Source of the DNA: Clostridiales bacterium
Lineage (GTDB): Bacteria > Bacillota > Clostridia > Clostridiales > Oxobacteraceae
Reading direction: 5' to 3'
Assembly: GCA_030016385.1 (NCBI GenBank)
Contig: JASEJN010000031.1
Location: 1 to 38,146 of the forward strand
DNA length: 38,146 nt
Below the pieces are notes generated by a model. It was not told the DNA's origin. It saw only the letters and a program-made list of their open reading frames with translations, and did not search any database. A program made the translations under genes and the position numbers. Positions 1 through 7,146 of the stretch are shown here, piece by piece (within the stretch, counting starts at the first letter, position 1; every line of letters begins with the position of its first letter).

Positions 1-54
1 TCAGATAAATAAAACAAAAGCCGTGAATTCACGGCTTTTGTTTTATTTATCTGA
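1..54. terminator. Perfect 54-bp palindrome, bidirectional terminator
   Basis: The first 54 bases equal their own reverse complement, centred on GAATTC. The GC-rich core is flanked by A-runs on one side and T-runs on the other, so either transcript forms a hairpin followed by U-rich sequence. It ends the minus-strand glycosylase gene, whose TAA at 43-45 lies inside the right arm. It probably also ends a convergent plus-strand gene outside the window. The palindrome may extend to the left of position 1, which cannot be seen. Confidence 0.85.
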
Positions 55-930
55 AATCTCCCTGCTTTTGCATTCCCTTGCATAATAGAAAAGGTACTCC
101 TGTGCGAAGCCTGCAAGTTCTTTAAATTTATTCTGCGCAAAGATTTCAATCTTCTTTAAACTGTCATCCTGTGTTAAATAAAAAAACTGCATCACCCTTT
201 TTATCCAGACATCTACGGGAAATGCCTCGTAATATCCCATCGAAAAAAGCAATATGCAATCGGATACTTTGGGACCGACACCCTTAAGCTCCATAAGCTC
301 ATCTCTAGCTTTTGAATATCCGATTTTATCTAAATTATACAAATCCAAATCCCCATCATTGACTGCCACAGCCGCGCCTTTTATAAATTTTGCCCTGAAT
401 CCTGTATGGCACTTTTCAATTTCGCTTATATCGGCATCTGCTATCTTGGACGGCTCCGGAAAACTGAAATATGTATTTCCCTTGTATTCTATGGGTTTCC
501 CATACTTTTCCGACAGGGACTTTATGGCCCTTTTAATCATCGGTATCCTGTTGTTGGTCGATAGCATAAAAGAGATAAGTATCTCCCATTCGTCCTGCCT
601 TAATATCCTGATGCCGCCTCCAAATTTTATGGCCTCGTTCAGCACTTCATCCTTCGACAAAACTTCTTTAATCCTGCCGTAATCCCTCCCTAAATCGAAA
701 TATCTGAACCATAAGTTTTTGAAATCGTCGAGATCGCTGTTATTTATAATAAGCAGATTTCCCTGCTTTTGCACATTTATTACCCTTCCAAATGCCGTAC
801 CGGTATAGCTTCCGTCTTTTTCCTCATACCATCTGAAGCATTGTCCGCAATCGAATATGTGTTTAAGATCAAAGTCCCTCACACCATCTATAATAACGCA
901 GTTTTCTCCTTCGCTTACCTTGTATTCCAA
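43..930 (-). CDS. ogg: 8-oxoguanine DNA glycosylase/AP lyase (OGG family)
   Basis: This is a base-excision repair enzyme that removes 8-oxoguanine from DNA and nicks the resulting abasic site. The 295-aa protein has the OGG layout: an N-terminal domain with the CGQCFRW motif (residues 28-34), then a helix-hairpin-helix GPD domain. LKGVGPKVSDC (215-225) carries the expected catalytic lysine K221, and FPVDVW (238-242) carries the catalytic aspartate D240. Length is normal for bacterial and archaeal OGG proteins. The start is TTG, 6-7 bases after an AGGAGGG site at 937-943; a TATAAT-like -10 lies at 976-981. The last codons and stop lie within the palindromic terminator at 1-54. It is divergent from the radical SAM gene. 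The family assignment is secure; substrate preference is inferred. Confidence 0.9.
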   Translation of the reverse strand: MEYKVSEGENCVIIDGVRDFDLKHIFDCGQCFRWYEEKDGSYTGTAFGRVINVQKQGNLLIINNSDLDDFKNLWFRYFDLGRDYGRIKEVLSKDEVLNEAIKFGGGIRILRQDEWEILISFMLSTNNRIPMIKRAIKSLSEKYGKPIEYKGNTYFSFPEPSKIADADISEIEKCHTGFRAKFIKGAAVAVNDGDLDLYNLDKIGYSKARDELMELKGVGPKVSDCILLFSMGYYEAFPVDVWIKRVMQFFYLTQDDSLKKIEIFAQNKFKELAGFAQEYLFYYARECKSREISDK

Positions 931-1082
931 TAAAAGCCCTCCTTATATAAGTCATATAAAACATCAATATATAAAATTATACCCTAATTAAATCGTTTTG
1001 TGTTATATATTTATGAAGGAATGACAGATATTTTGTAGAATATCCCACTATATTATCTCGAAATTTGAAGGGAGAAAATTTC

Positions 1083-2462
1083 ATGAAAAGTGTTGATGTA
1101 TTATTCATAAATCCATACTGGAGCAAGCTCGGTGAAAGCATCGAGCATATGGGGTTTGCTTATATGGCTGCGACATTGAGGAAATCCGGTTTCAGTGTCG
1201 TAATAGCCGATGCCCCCATAAATTCATGGAATAACGAGCAGACAATTGAAAATGTAAAAAAGTATTCTCCTTCAATCATCGGCGTAAGCATACCATTTCA
1301 GGATGGCGCAGAGGATGCATTCGAGCTTATCAAAATGCTTGGAAAAAATTTTACATGCCATATATCCTTAGGGGGGATTTATCCTACATTTGAATATGAA
1401 TCCATTTTGAGGGATTACCCAGAGATAGATTCCATCGTACTAGGCGAAGGAGAAGAGACTATTTTAGACTTAACAGACACTGTTAAAAATAATCTGCCAC
1501 TATCTAGCGTAAGCGGATTAGCCATAAGACAAAACGGTAAAATAATAAAGACAAAAATGCGCCCGTTAGTTGAAGATTTAGACAGCCTTCCTTTTCCCGA
1601 AAGGGATACGCTGCCTGCTGTAATAAAAAAGGTCAATTTTGCCTCGATCGTATCAGGCAGAGGATGCTACGGAAGATGCAGTTTCTGCAGCGTCGACGGC
1701 TTTTATTCAGCCTTCGGCCCAAAGCTCAGGCTAAGGAGCGCCAAAAATGTGGTAGATGAAATGGAGATGCTTACAGGAGGATACAATGTCCACAATTTCA
1801 TGTTTAATGATGCAAACTTTATAGGCGGCATCGGCCGTGGAAAAGATAGGGCATTTGAAATCGCCGATGAAATATTAACAAGGAAAATAAAATGTGAATT
1901 CAGAATACAGTGCAGGGCAAACGATGTGGATGAAGATCTCTTTAAAAAGCTTAAGGAAGCCGGATTATCAAGGGTATATATAGGCATCGAATCAGGTTCC
2001 CAGCCACAGCTTGACAGGTATAGAAAAGATATTACCGTAAGAGAAAATATGAAAGCCCTCTTGATATTGAGGAATCTCGGGCTATTTGCCAAATTGGGAT
2101 TTATAATGTTTGACAGGGAGTCGAACCTCGATGACCTTTTCAACAACATCAATTTCATTAAAACTGTTAAAAAAATGTTTGATAAAGATAAGCTCGGTTA
2201 CATATACCCTATAAGCAAACTTATGCCCCTGTCCGGAAGCGCCGCAAAGGATAAACTCTTTAATGACGGTTTGCTCAAGGGCAATTACAAAAACTTTTCA
2301 TACGATTTTAAAGATAAAAAGATCGAGACCATCTATAATATGATGAAAAAATCATCATCCTTCATCTGGGGCATAAAGAGCAAAATCAAAAGCAGCAAAG
2401 ATACGGATTCAGACTGGACCGGCGGCTGGACAAAATGGGATGAAAAAAAGGTTTCCGAATGA
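1083..2462 (+). CDS. B12-binding-type radical SAM protein
   Basis: The protein has a cobalamin-binding-like N-terminal Rossmann domain (residues about 1-140) and a radical SAM core. The CxxxCxxC motif GRGCYGRCSFC (C195, C199, C202) should bind a 4Fe-4S cluster that cleaves S-adenosylmethionine. GEGEE near residue 121 and a central GIESGSQ are typical of this group (BchE/hopanoid-type class B radical SAM enzymes). The classical DxHxxG cobalamin motif is absent, so B12 binding is not assured. I chose ATG 1083 (459 aa) rather than TTG 1065, because TTG 1065 lies in the GAAGGGAG ribosome site. No pathway genes are adjacent, so the substrate is unknown. The 3' end faces thioredoxin across a hairpin repeat. 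Confidence 0.8.
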   Translation: MKSVDVLFINPYWSKLGESIEHMGFAYMAATLRKSGFSVVIADAPINSWNNEQTIENVKKYSPSIIGVSIPFQDGAEDAFELIKMLGKNFTCHISLGGIYPTFEYESILRDYPEIDSIVLGEGEETILDLTDTVKNNLPLSSVSGLAIRQNGKIIKTKMRPLVEDLDSLPFPERDTLPAVIKKVNFASIVSGRGCYGRCSFCSVDGFYSAFGPKLRLRSAKNVVDEMEMLTGGYNVHNFMFNDANFIGGIGRGKDRAFEIADEILTRKIKCEFRIQCRANDVDEDLFKKLKEAGLSRVYIGIESGSQPQLDRYRKDITVRENMKALLILRNLGLFAKLGFIMFDRESNLDDLFNNINFIKTVKKMFDKDKLGYIYPISKLMPLSGSAAKDKLFNDGLLKGNYKNFSYDFKDKKIETIYNMMKKSSSFIWGIKSKIKSSKDTDSDWTGGWTKWDEKKVSE

Positions 2463-2503
2463 AACCCCCTATATGTATCTTTTTTATTTTTTATCTTTTA
2501 TAT

Positions 2504-2663
2504 GAAGAATATTATTTCAATTGCTAAGCTCGAAGTCTAAAGAGTCTGTAAACTCGTTCAGGGAAGAATCAAAACTTATCTTCGCAGAAGTCTGATTCTG
2601 CCCTGAACCTAAAGTTAACAGACTCTAAAGCCCTTCCGCTAATTGCTCTTTATAATATTCTTC
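2504..2663. repeat. 160-bp imperfect inverted repeat (long hairpin), element A
   Basis: The two roughly 75-base arms pair through most of their length. GAAGAATATTA at 2504-2514 is matched by its complement at 2653-2663. The inner blocks AGAGTCTGT and TTCAGGG..GAATC are matched by GATTCTGCCCTGAA and ACAGACTCT. It sits between the convergent radical SAM and thioredoxin genes, where it may act as a terminator. The left arm recurs at 28488-28561 and the GAAGAATATT tip recurs inverted near 13700. It carries no ORF, so it is MITE-like or a structured RNA repeat. Confidence 0.75.
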
Positions 2664-2719
2664 CCCTAATCAAGTTGCATAAAAACCTCTTTTATGATAA
2701 GAAAGGTTAATGAATCATA

Positions 2720-3049
2720 CTATAATAAAGTATTGACGGCATTTTTAAATTGGTCTTTGGATAATACTCCCACCGTACCTTTTGTCTTTTCCCCTTTTTT
2801 AAAATATCCTACAGTCGGAATGCTTCTTATTCCATATTCCATAGATGTCTGCGGATTTGCGTCGGTATCAAGTTTACAGAACTTCACTTTTCCCTTATAT
2901 TCCTGTGCTACTTCTTCAAATATCGGTGAAAACATCCTGCATGGCATACACCATGTAGCCCAAAAATCCACAACCACCGGAATGTTTGAATCTATTACCT
3001 CAACCTTGAAATTGTCATCTGTCAGAATAACTATGTTTTTATCTTCCAT
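2720..3049 (-). CDS. trxA: Thioredoxin
   Basis: This is a small cytosolic dithiol carrier that reduces protein disulfides. It is 109 aa, the usual thioredoxin length, with a beta-alpha-beta fold and the active site FWATWCMPC (C34 and C37), followed by the cis-proline motif SIPT. The central dipeptide is Met-Pro instead of the usual Gly-Pro, which should shift the redox potential. It starts at ATG behind GGAGGT. That ribosome site also encodes the last two arginine codons of the upstream reductase, leaving only 5 bases between the genes, so the two are translated from one mRNA. The expected electron donor is therefore the neighbouring flavoprotein. Confidence 0.93.
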   Translation of the reverse strand: MEDKNIVILTDDNFKVEVIDSNIPVVVDFWATWCMPCRMFSPIFEEVAQEYKGKVKFCKLDTDANPQTSMEYGIRSIPTVGYFKKGEKTKGTVGVLSKDQFKNAVNTLL

Positions 3050-3054
3050 TATAA

Positions 3055-3921
3055 TTACCTCCTTGATTTTCTTATATATTCACAAATATTTAAACCGGCA
3101 ACAGCGCCTTGCCCTACTGCGACTGCTATCTGTTTTATATTGCTTGAGCAGTCTCCCGCTGCATACAGGCCTTCAATATTAGTCCTCTGATTTTTGTCAG
3201 TTTCTATTATACCATCTTTTAACACTATGCCGAGCTTTCGCGCAAAGTCTATCGAGCTTGCCCTTCCAAAGGCGACAAAAATGCCATCATACTTCTCTGT
3301 TGTTCCGTCCTCAAAAACCACATCATCAAGATATTCACCGCCCTCGAACCGATAAATTTTTTTAGTCTCGACACGGGTATCCTGCGGATCTATGGTCAAC
3401 TCATTGTGATCGGTAAGCAGTGTAATATTATCGGTAAAATGCTTCATTTCGTTCAGCTCATTTAAGGCATATTCACTATAGCCAAGTATTCCGACTTTTT
3501 TGCCTCTGTAAAAATATCCGTCACATGTTGTACAATAGTGTACACCCTTTCCTTCAAACTTTTCGATATCTTTTATAGGCGCCTTTTTCCCTTCGGAACC
3601 CGCGGAAAGCAGCACCGACCTTGAGTTGTAAGAAGAATCTTTAGTTTTAACGGTATATACTCCCTTAAAATCATATTCCAGCGCTATAACCTCATCTTCG
3701 ATAATTTGGGCTTTAAATTTCTCAGCCTGCCTCCAGCCATTTTGTAAAAGCTCGTATCCTGATATTCCATCTTTAAATCCATAATAATTATCCACCAAGC
3801 GGCTTTTTGCAAGGCTGCTCTCTAACCCGATGACAAGCGTCTTAAGATTGGCTCTGGCCGTATATAATGAAGCCGATATTCCGGCAGGCCCGCTACCTAT
3901 AATTATCACATCGTACATCAT
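3055..3921 (-). CDS. Thioredoxin reductase-like flavoprotein without NADPH motifs (FFTR-like)
   Basis: The 288-aa flavoprotein has the thioredoxin reductase fold: FAD-binding GSGPAG (9-14), redox pair CTTC (130-133), and C-terminal FAD motif AAGDC (254-258). In the normal pyridine-nucleotide domain, GxGxxA and HRRxxxR bind NADPH. Here the corresponding segment is GILGYSEYA (144-152), and no HRR motif follows: the next strand reads LLTDHNEL. This pattern matches ferredoxin-dependent flavin thioredoxin reductases known from clostridia, where ferredoxin replaces NADPH; that the electron donor here is ferredoxin is inference. It is co-transcribed with thioredoxin. Either of two adjacent ATGs (3921 or 3918) follows an AGGGGG site. 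Its promoter carries a palindromic operator. Confidence 0.82.
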   Translation of the reverse strand: MMYDVIIIGSGPAGISASLYTARANLKTLVIGLESSLAKSRLVDNYYGFKDGISGYELLQNGWRQAEKFKAQIIEDEVIALEYDFKGVYTVKTKDSSYNSRSVLLSAGSEGKKAPIKDIEKFEGKGVHYCTTCDGYFYRGKKVGILGYSEYALNELNEMKHFTDNITLLTDHNELTIDPQDTRVETKKIYRFEGGEYLDDVVFEDGTTEKYDGIFVAFGRASSIDFARKLGIVLKDGIIETDKNQRTNIEGLYAAGDCSSNIKQIAVAVGQGAVAGLNICEYIRKSRR

Positions 3922-3932
3922 AACACCCCCTG

Positions 3933-3977
3933 TATACCCCTCATAGGTATAATAACACCGTAAATAACATTAGTCAA
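3933..3977 (-). promoter_or_regulatory. Promoter of the thioredoxin system with overlapping operator
   Basis: Reading the minus strand: -35 TTGACT (3972-3977), a 17-base spacer, and -10 TATTAT (3949-3954). A palindrome, TATACC-N7-GGTATA (3933-3951), overlaps the -10 and the expected start point, the position of a repressor site. Its TACCCC...GGTA character resembles operators of the CsoR/FrmR/CstR family, which sense copper, aldehydes or persulfides. The promoter is directly visible; the regulator family is inference, and no csoR-like gene is in the window. Confidence 0.65.
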
Positions 3978-4116
3978 TATAATTAATATAAATTGGATGC
4001 ATATTTTATATTCGAATAATATATACACTTATATAAATTTTATTTTTTGCAAACTCTGCGATAATAATTCAACATAGTTCTTAAAAGGGATAACAAAATT
4101 TTTGACTGGAACTTCG

Positions 4117-4351
4117 ATTCGTAATCTGAAATCAGTCATAAATAGGATTATGTTATTTTGAGCAACGAACGAGCATTATGAGAGTTTTGATAAGTTCTTG
4201 GCCCTGCTGCCGCAAAAGAATCCTTAGAGCTTTTGAATGTTTGAACTTTAGTTAAGTTTCAAAAGCTCTTGGATTCTTAAGGCTGCAGGCCTTAGAACGT
4301 CCAAAACTTGAATCTGACGAATGAGTGTTCAAAATAACATAAGCTCATCCT
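4117..4351. repeat. Long imperfect hairpin element C (arms about 100 nt)
   Basis: Positions 4144-4351 fold back on themselves. The outer arms share TTATGTTATTTTGA and an ACGAA/TTCGT block. The middle arms pair around the CTGC/GCAG and AAGAATCC/GGATTCTT blocks. The innermost stem is a perfect 12-bp pair (4226-4237 with 4258-4269). Bases 4117-4167 recur with about 46 of 51 matches at 13648-13698, so the repeat starts further left than the hairpin itself. There is no ORF. The rest of the intergenic stretch 3978-4116 is AT-rich with nothing recognised. Confidence 0.75.
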
Positions 4352-4582
4352 GCCACATATACACAGTAGGTTCCCGGATAGTTTTGGGCTTTGGTTTGTT
4401 ACGCAACTTTACCCAGCCTACATATGCCTAATGTGATTTCTGTCCGTCAGACCAGAAGTTTGCCTCCAGCTTCCTTCAGATTCCACGTCGCCGTGGACAC
4501 CCTTGCCTTTGGCTATGTGCTTGGCACTATCAGCCCGCACTCGGGATTTGCACCCGTTAGACCGCGCCCGTGCCGGGCGCAC
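4352..4582 (-). mobile_element. 5' fragment of a group IIC intron (ribozyme domain I)
   Basis: Read on the minus strand from 4582, the sequence begins GTGCGCCCGG. It continues with blocks typical of the group IIC ribozyme, such as CAAGGGTGTCC, GTGGAATCTGAAGGAAGC, GGTCTGACG and GCATAACAAA. From memory these closely match the Oceanobacillus iheyensis intron. Group IIC introns insert behind terminator hairpins, and this one starts 5 bases after the stem of the lacI terminator. Only about 230 nt survive. The reverse transcriptase and domains V and VI are missing, and the hairpin element C follows immediately, so this is a dead relic. Confidence 0.85.
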
Positions 4583-4586
4583 ATAA

Positions 4587-4622
4587 AAGGGTTACACGCC
4601 GCTAAAGCGGCGTATAACCCTT
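4587..4622 (-). terminator. Terminator of the lacI-type gene
   Basis: A 16-bp stem (4587-4602 with 4607-4622, one G-U pair) has a 4-base loop and is followed on the minus strand by TTTTAT. The TAG stop of the regulator (4604-4602) spans the stem-loop junction, so its last codons also build the terminator arm. The group II intron fragment begins directly after the T-tract. Confidence 0.9.
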
Positions 4623-5657
4623 CCTTTTTACTCTTGAACATGAGTCCCTTTTTATAAGCCTCGTTTTTAAAACTATCCTCGTTTTTTCATAATTCTCTCT
4701 TTTTAACATATCCAGAAGCATTTTTGCAGCGCTTTCACCTAAAAGAAGCATATTTTGATCGACAGTTGTAAGCTTCGGCTCCGACAATTCTGATATTATA
4801 ATATTATCAAAGCCTATTATCGATATTTGCTCCGGAACTTTTATCTGAAGTTTCTTGCACGCATTGAGAGCCCCAACAGCCATAAGATCGTTACATGAGA
4901 AAATTGCCGTAGGCTTGAAGTCCGAACTCAATAATCCATACATTATAGACGATGCATTATCCACTGTCTCGGAGCTATTTCCTTCTCCCACATTTATTAT
5001 ATAATCGTTATTCACCGGAATTTTATGGGCATTCATTACACTCTTATATACATTTTCTTTTATATCATAAGAATAGCTCTTATATCCCCTGATAAAGCAT
5101 ATATCCTTATGCCCCAAGCTTATCAAATATTCAAGGGCATCGGACGTTCCGGTTTTTTCATCGTTTAATATGAAATTATATTGAAGGCCATCGTTGTAAC
5201 CATTCACAAACACAATTGGTACAAATTCTTCGATTTCATCGTAAAAACCACTTAACATATTCTCAGTTGACGGGTCTATGACTATAATCCCGTCAACTTC
5301 CCTCGAAACGAGGTTTTTTACGCATTCCCTCTCTTTCGCGCCGTCCCCCTTTGAATCAGACAAAAAAACTGAATAATCATTTATACTGCTTGTTCTCTCT
5401 ATTCCCTGAACAACCATTGTGAAAAACATATTAGTAATGCCTGGAACTATAATACCGAACGCATCGGTTTTTCTGGCTATAAGGCTTCTTGCAACCATGC
5501 TCGGTTTAAAGTCCAGCTTTTTTACGACTCTTTCGACTCTTTCCTTTGTGCTGCTGCTAACAGGATAGTTATTGTTGATTACCCTCGATACAGTGCTTAT
5601 TGAGACACCGGCTTCCTTTGCAACATCCAGTATTGTCTTTCTGTCTTTCTTTTTCAT
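4602..5657 (-). CDS. LacI-family transcriptional regulator
   Basis: The 351-aa DNA-binding regulator has an N-terminal LacI helix-turn-helix. The motif TILDVAKEAGVSISTVSRVI (residues 8-27) is followed by the hinge helix around KPSMVARSL. A periplasmic-binding-protein-like effector domain follows from about residue 63 (AFGIIVPGITN). Such proteins usually repress sugar-use genes and respond to a sugar ligand, but no sugar operon is adjacent and the only other sugar-related gene (GH36) is 29 kb away. It starts at ATG behind AAGGTGCG, 27 bases after the universal stress gene, so the two probably share a transcript. The target is unknown. Confidence 0.88.
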   Translation of the reverse strand: MKKKDRKTILDVAKEAGVSISTVSRVINNNYPVSSSTKERVERVVKKLDFKPSMVARSLIARKTDAFGIIVPGITNMFFTMVVQGIERTSSINDYSVFLSDSKGDGAKERECVKNLVSREVDGIIVIDPSTENMLSGFYDEIEEFVPIVFVNGYNDGLQYNFILNDEKTGTSDALEYLISLGHKDICFIRGYKSYSYDIKENVYKSVMNAHKIPVNNDYIINVGEGNSSETVDNASSIMYGLLSSDFKPTAIFSCNDLMAVGALNACKKLQIKVPEQISIIGFDNIIISELSEPKLTTVDQNMLLLGESAAKMLLDMLKRENYEKTRIVLKTRLIKRDSCSRVKRKGYTPL

Positions 5658-5684
5658 ATCGCACCTTTTATATTCATCTAAAAT

Positions 5685-6065
5685 CTACGGCATTATATGT
5701 ATCTCGGCATTATTCAGCTTATGCTTGAGCTCGCTTATTATATCGCTGCTGTTGTCCTGAGGCGGCTCCCCGACTATAACATCCGTGATCTTATGCTCCT
5801 TTGCAAATTCTACAATGGTTTTTTGTATATTGTCGGAACGCAGTACGTTCAGCTCTGCCCCTACGGATTTTGATATCCCGAATAAATATTCCAAAGCTTC
5901 TCCTTCCTTTGAGTTGCCCAGGAATTTCAAACCATTCAATGCCACATGTATTATATATAATTCTCCACCTAATTCATCTCTTATAAAAGCACCCTTCTTA
6001 ATCAACCTTTCACAGGTTTTCTGCTGTGTAACACACACCAGTATTTTTTTACCTTGGTGCATCAT
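5685..6065 (-). CDS. Universal stress protein (UspA-like domain)
   Basis: This is a single-domain 126-aa protein of the Usp fold. Strand 1 reads KKILVCVTQQ, a LYIIHVAL strand follows, and the C-terminal half has TDVIVGEPP, where nucleotide-binding members have a GSxG-like loop. That loop is not well conserved, so ATP binding is doubtful. It resembles the Usp module of KdpD sensor kinases more than classical UspA. It starts at one of two adjacent ATGs behind AGAGGGGG. A TATAAT-like -10 lies at 6148-6153. It precedes the LacI-type gene by 27 bases. The cellular role is unknown. Confidence 0.75.
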   Translation of the reverse strand: MMHQGKKILVCVTQQKTCERLIKKGAFIRDELGGELYIIHVALNGLKFLGNSKEGEALEYLFGISKSVGAELNVLRSDNIQKTIVEFAKEHKITDVIVGEPPQDNSSDIISELKHKLNNAEIHIMP

Positions 6066-6217
6066 TAAGACCCCCTCTAAGTTTTTTATTTAGGGTAAAG
6101 ATCGGAGATATATTCCGTATAAATATTATTTAGTAACCCCACCTTTCATTATACATCTTTTATTATTTAAAAATTTGAATAATTATTTAAATTTTTATTT
6201 CAATAATCTGAAAAGTT

Positions 6218-7084
6218 TTACTTTTTATCATAAAAATCCAGATATGAATACTTTTCCCCATCTTTGCGCCAGCCTAAAATCGAACCCATATCGACATTTG
6301 AGGCCGCCCTGAAGATAAGCTTATCTATATCCTTATACTTTCCCTTAAGCTTTTCTATAAGAGCCTTTATTTCATATCTTTTATTTGCTGTTTTCTTTGC
6401 AGCCACCATGCATGCGCAGTTTAAAGGCCATATTCCGTTGTCCCGCGTAAATGCTTCTATATATTTCTCCTCGATATAGTATAGCGGGCGTATCAACTCC
6501 AATCCCTCAAAATGCGTCGACTTAAGCTTTGGAAGCATGGTTTTAAAACATCCTGTATAAAACAGATTGAGCAGGGTCGTTTCTATAACGTCATTAAAAT
6601 GATGTCCGAGTGCGAGTTTGTTGCATCCAAGCTCCTTAGCTTTGGAATACAATGCCCCGCGGCGCATCTTCGCACACATGAAGCATGGATAATCCTTTGC
6701 AATCCTGTCTACTATTTCAAATATGCCCGATTCATAGATTTGAACAGGTATTTTCAAATACTTGCAGTTGTCTATTAGAAGCTTTTTGATGTCCTTATGA
6801 TAGCCGGGATCCGCCGTAATGAATTTCACCGTAAAATTGGCCCTGCCGTGCCTTAAAAGCTCTTGAAACAGCTTTGCCATAAGCATGCTGTCCTTTCCGC
6901 CGGATACCGCAACGGCTATCTTGTCACCATCTTCTATAAGCTTGAAATCTCTCACAGCTTTTATGAATTTGGACCATATATGCCTCCTGTATTTTGTGAT
7001 TATGCTGCGCTCTATTTCATCGAGCGGCTTCCTCTCATTAAAGGGAATCAGTATATCGCATCCATTGCCGGCTGTATTTCCCAT
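6218..7084 (-). CDS. TtcA-family tRNA 2-thiolation PP-loop ATPase
   Basis: The 288-aa N-type ATP pyrophosphatase has PP-loop SGGKDS at 61-66. The TtcA signature PCFMCAKMRRG (cysteines 134 and 137) is followed by LALGHHFND and a third cysteine site LNCAC (223-225). TtcA binds an Fe-S cluster through such cysteines and converts cytidine 32 of tRNA to 2-thiocytidine using ATP and a sulfur donor. Whether this paralogue modifies C32 or another position is inference. I use ATG 7084 because the longer TTG reading at 7108 starts upstream of the GGAAGGTGGTG ribosome site (7091-7101). It lies just past the pgi terminator, so it may need its own promoter. The cysteine desulfurase at 14754 could supply sulfur but is not linked. 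Confidence 0.83.
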   Translation of the reverse strand: MGNTAGNGCDILIPFNERKPLDEIERSIITKYRRHIWSKFIKAVRDFKLIEDGDKIAVAVSGGKDSMLMAKLFQELLRHGRANFTVKFITADPGYHKDIKKLLIDNCKYLKIPVQIYESGIFEIVDRIAKDYPCFMCAKMRRGALYSKAKELGCNKLALGHHFNDVIETTLLNLFYTGCFKTMLPKLKSTHFEGLELIRPLYYIEEKYIEAFTRDNGIWPLNCACMVAAKKTANKRYEIKALIEKLKGKYKDIDKLIFRAASNVDMGSILGWRKDGEKYSYLDFYDKK

Positions 7085-7107
7085 AATAACACCACCTTCC
7101 AGCGCCA

Positions 7108-7140
7108 AAGCAAAAGCCCCTTTTACGGGGGCTTTTGCTT
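7108..7140 (-). terminator. Terminator of pgi
   Basis: A perfect 13-bp stem (7108-7120 with 7128-7140) with a 7-base loop sits 7 bases after the pgi stop. Its GC block is followed on the minus strand by CTTTTGCTTT. The downstream ttcA-like gene starts 24 bases further on, so some readthrough is possible. Confidence 0.85.
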
Positions 7141-7146
7141 ATCTGT

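Noticed and set aside
2694..3182. Plus-strand ORF of 162 codons
   Set aside because: Antisense shadow of the thioredoxin and thioredoxin reductase genes, which have clear motifs and ribosome sites.
3960..4143. Missing 3' half of the group II intron on the far side of the hairpin element
   Set aside because: The sequence is AT-rich and shows no GC-rich domain V hairpin.
4391..4657. Plus-strand ORF of 88 codons across the region behind lacI
   Set aside because: It is an antisense reading of the group II intron fragment and of the lacI terminator; it has no ribosome site, and its sequence is explained by the ribozyme.
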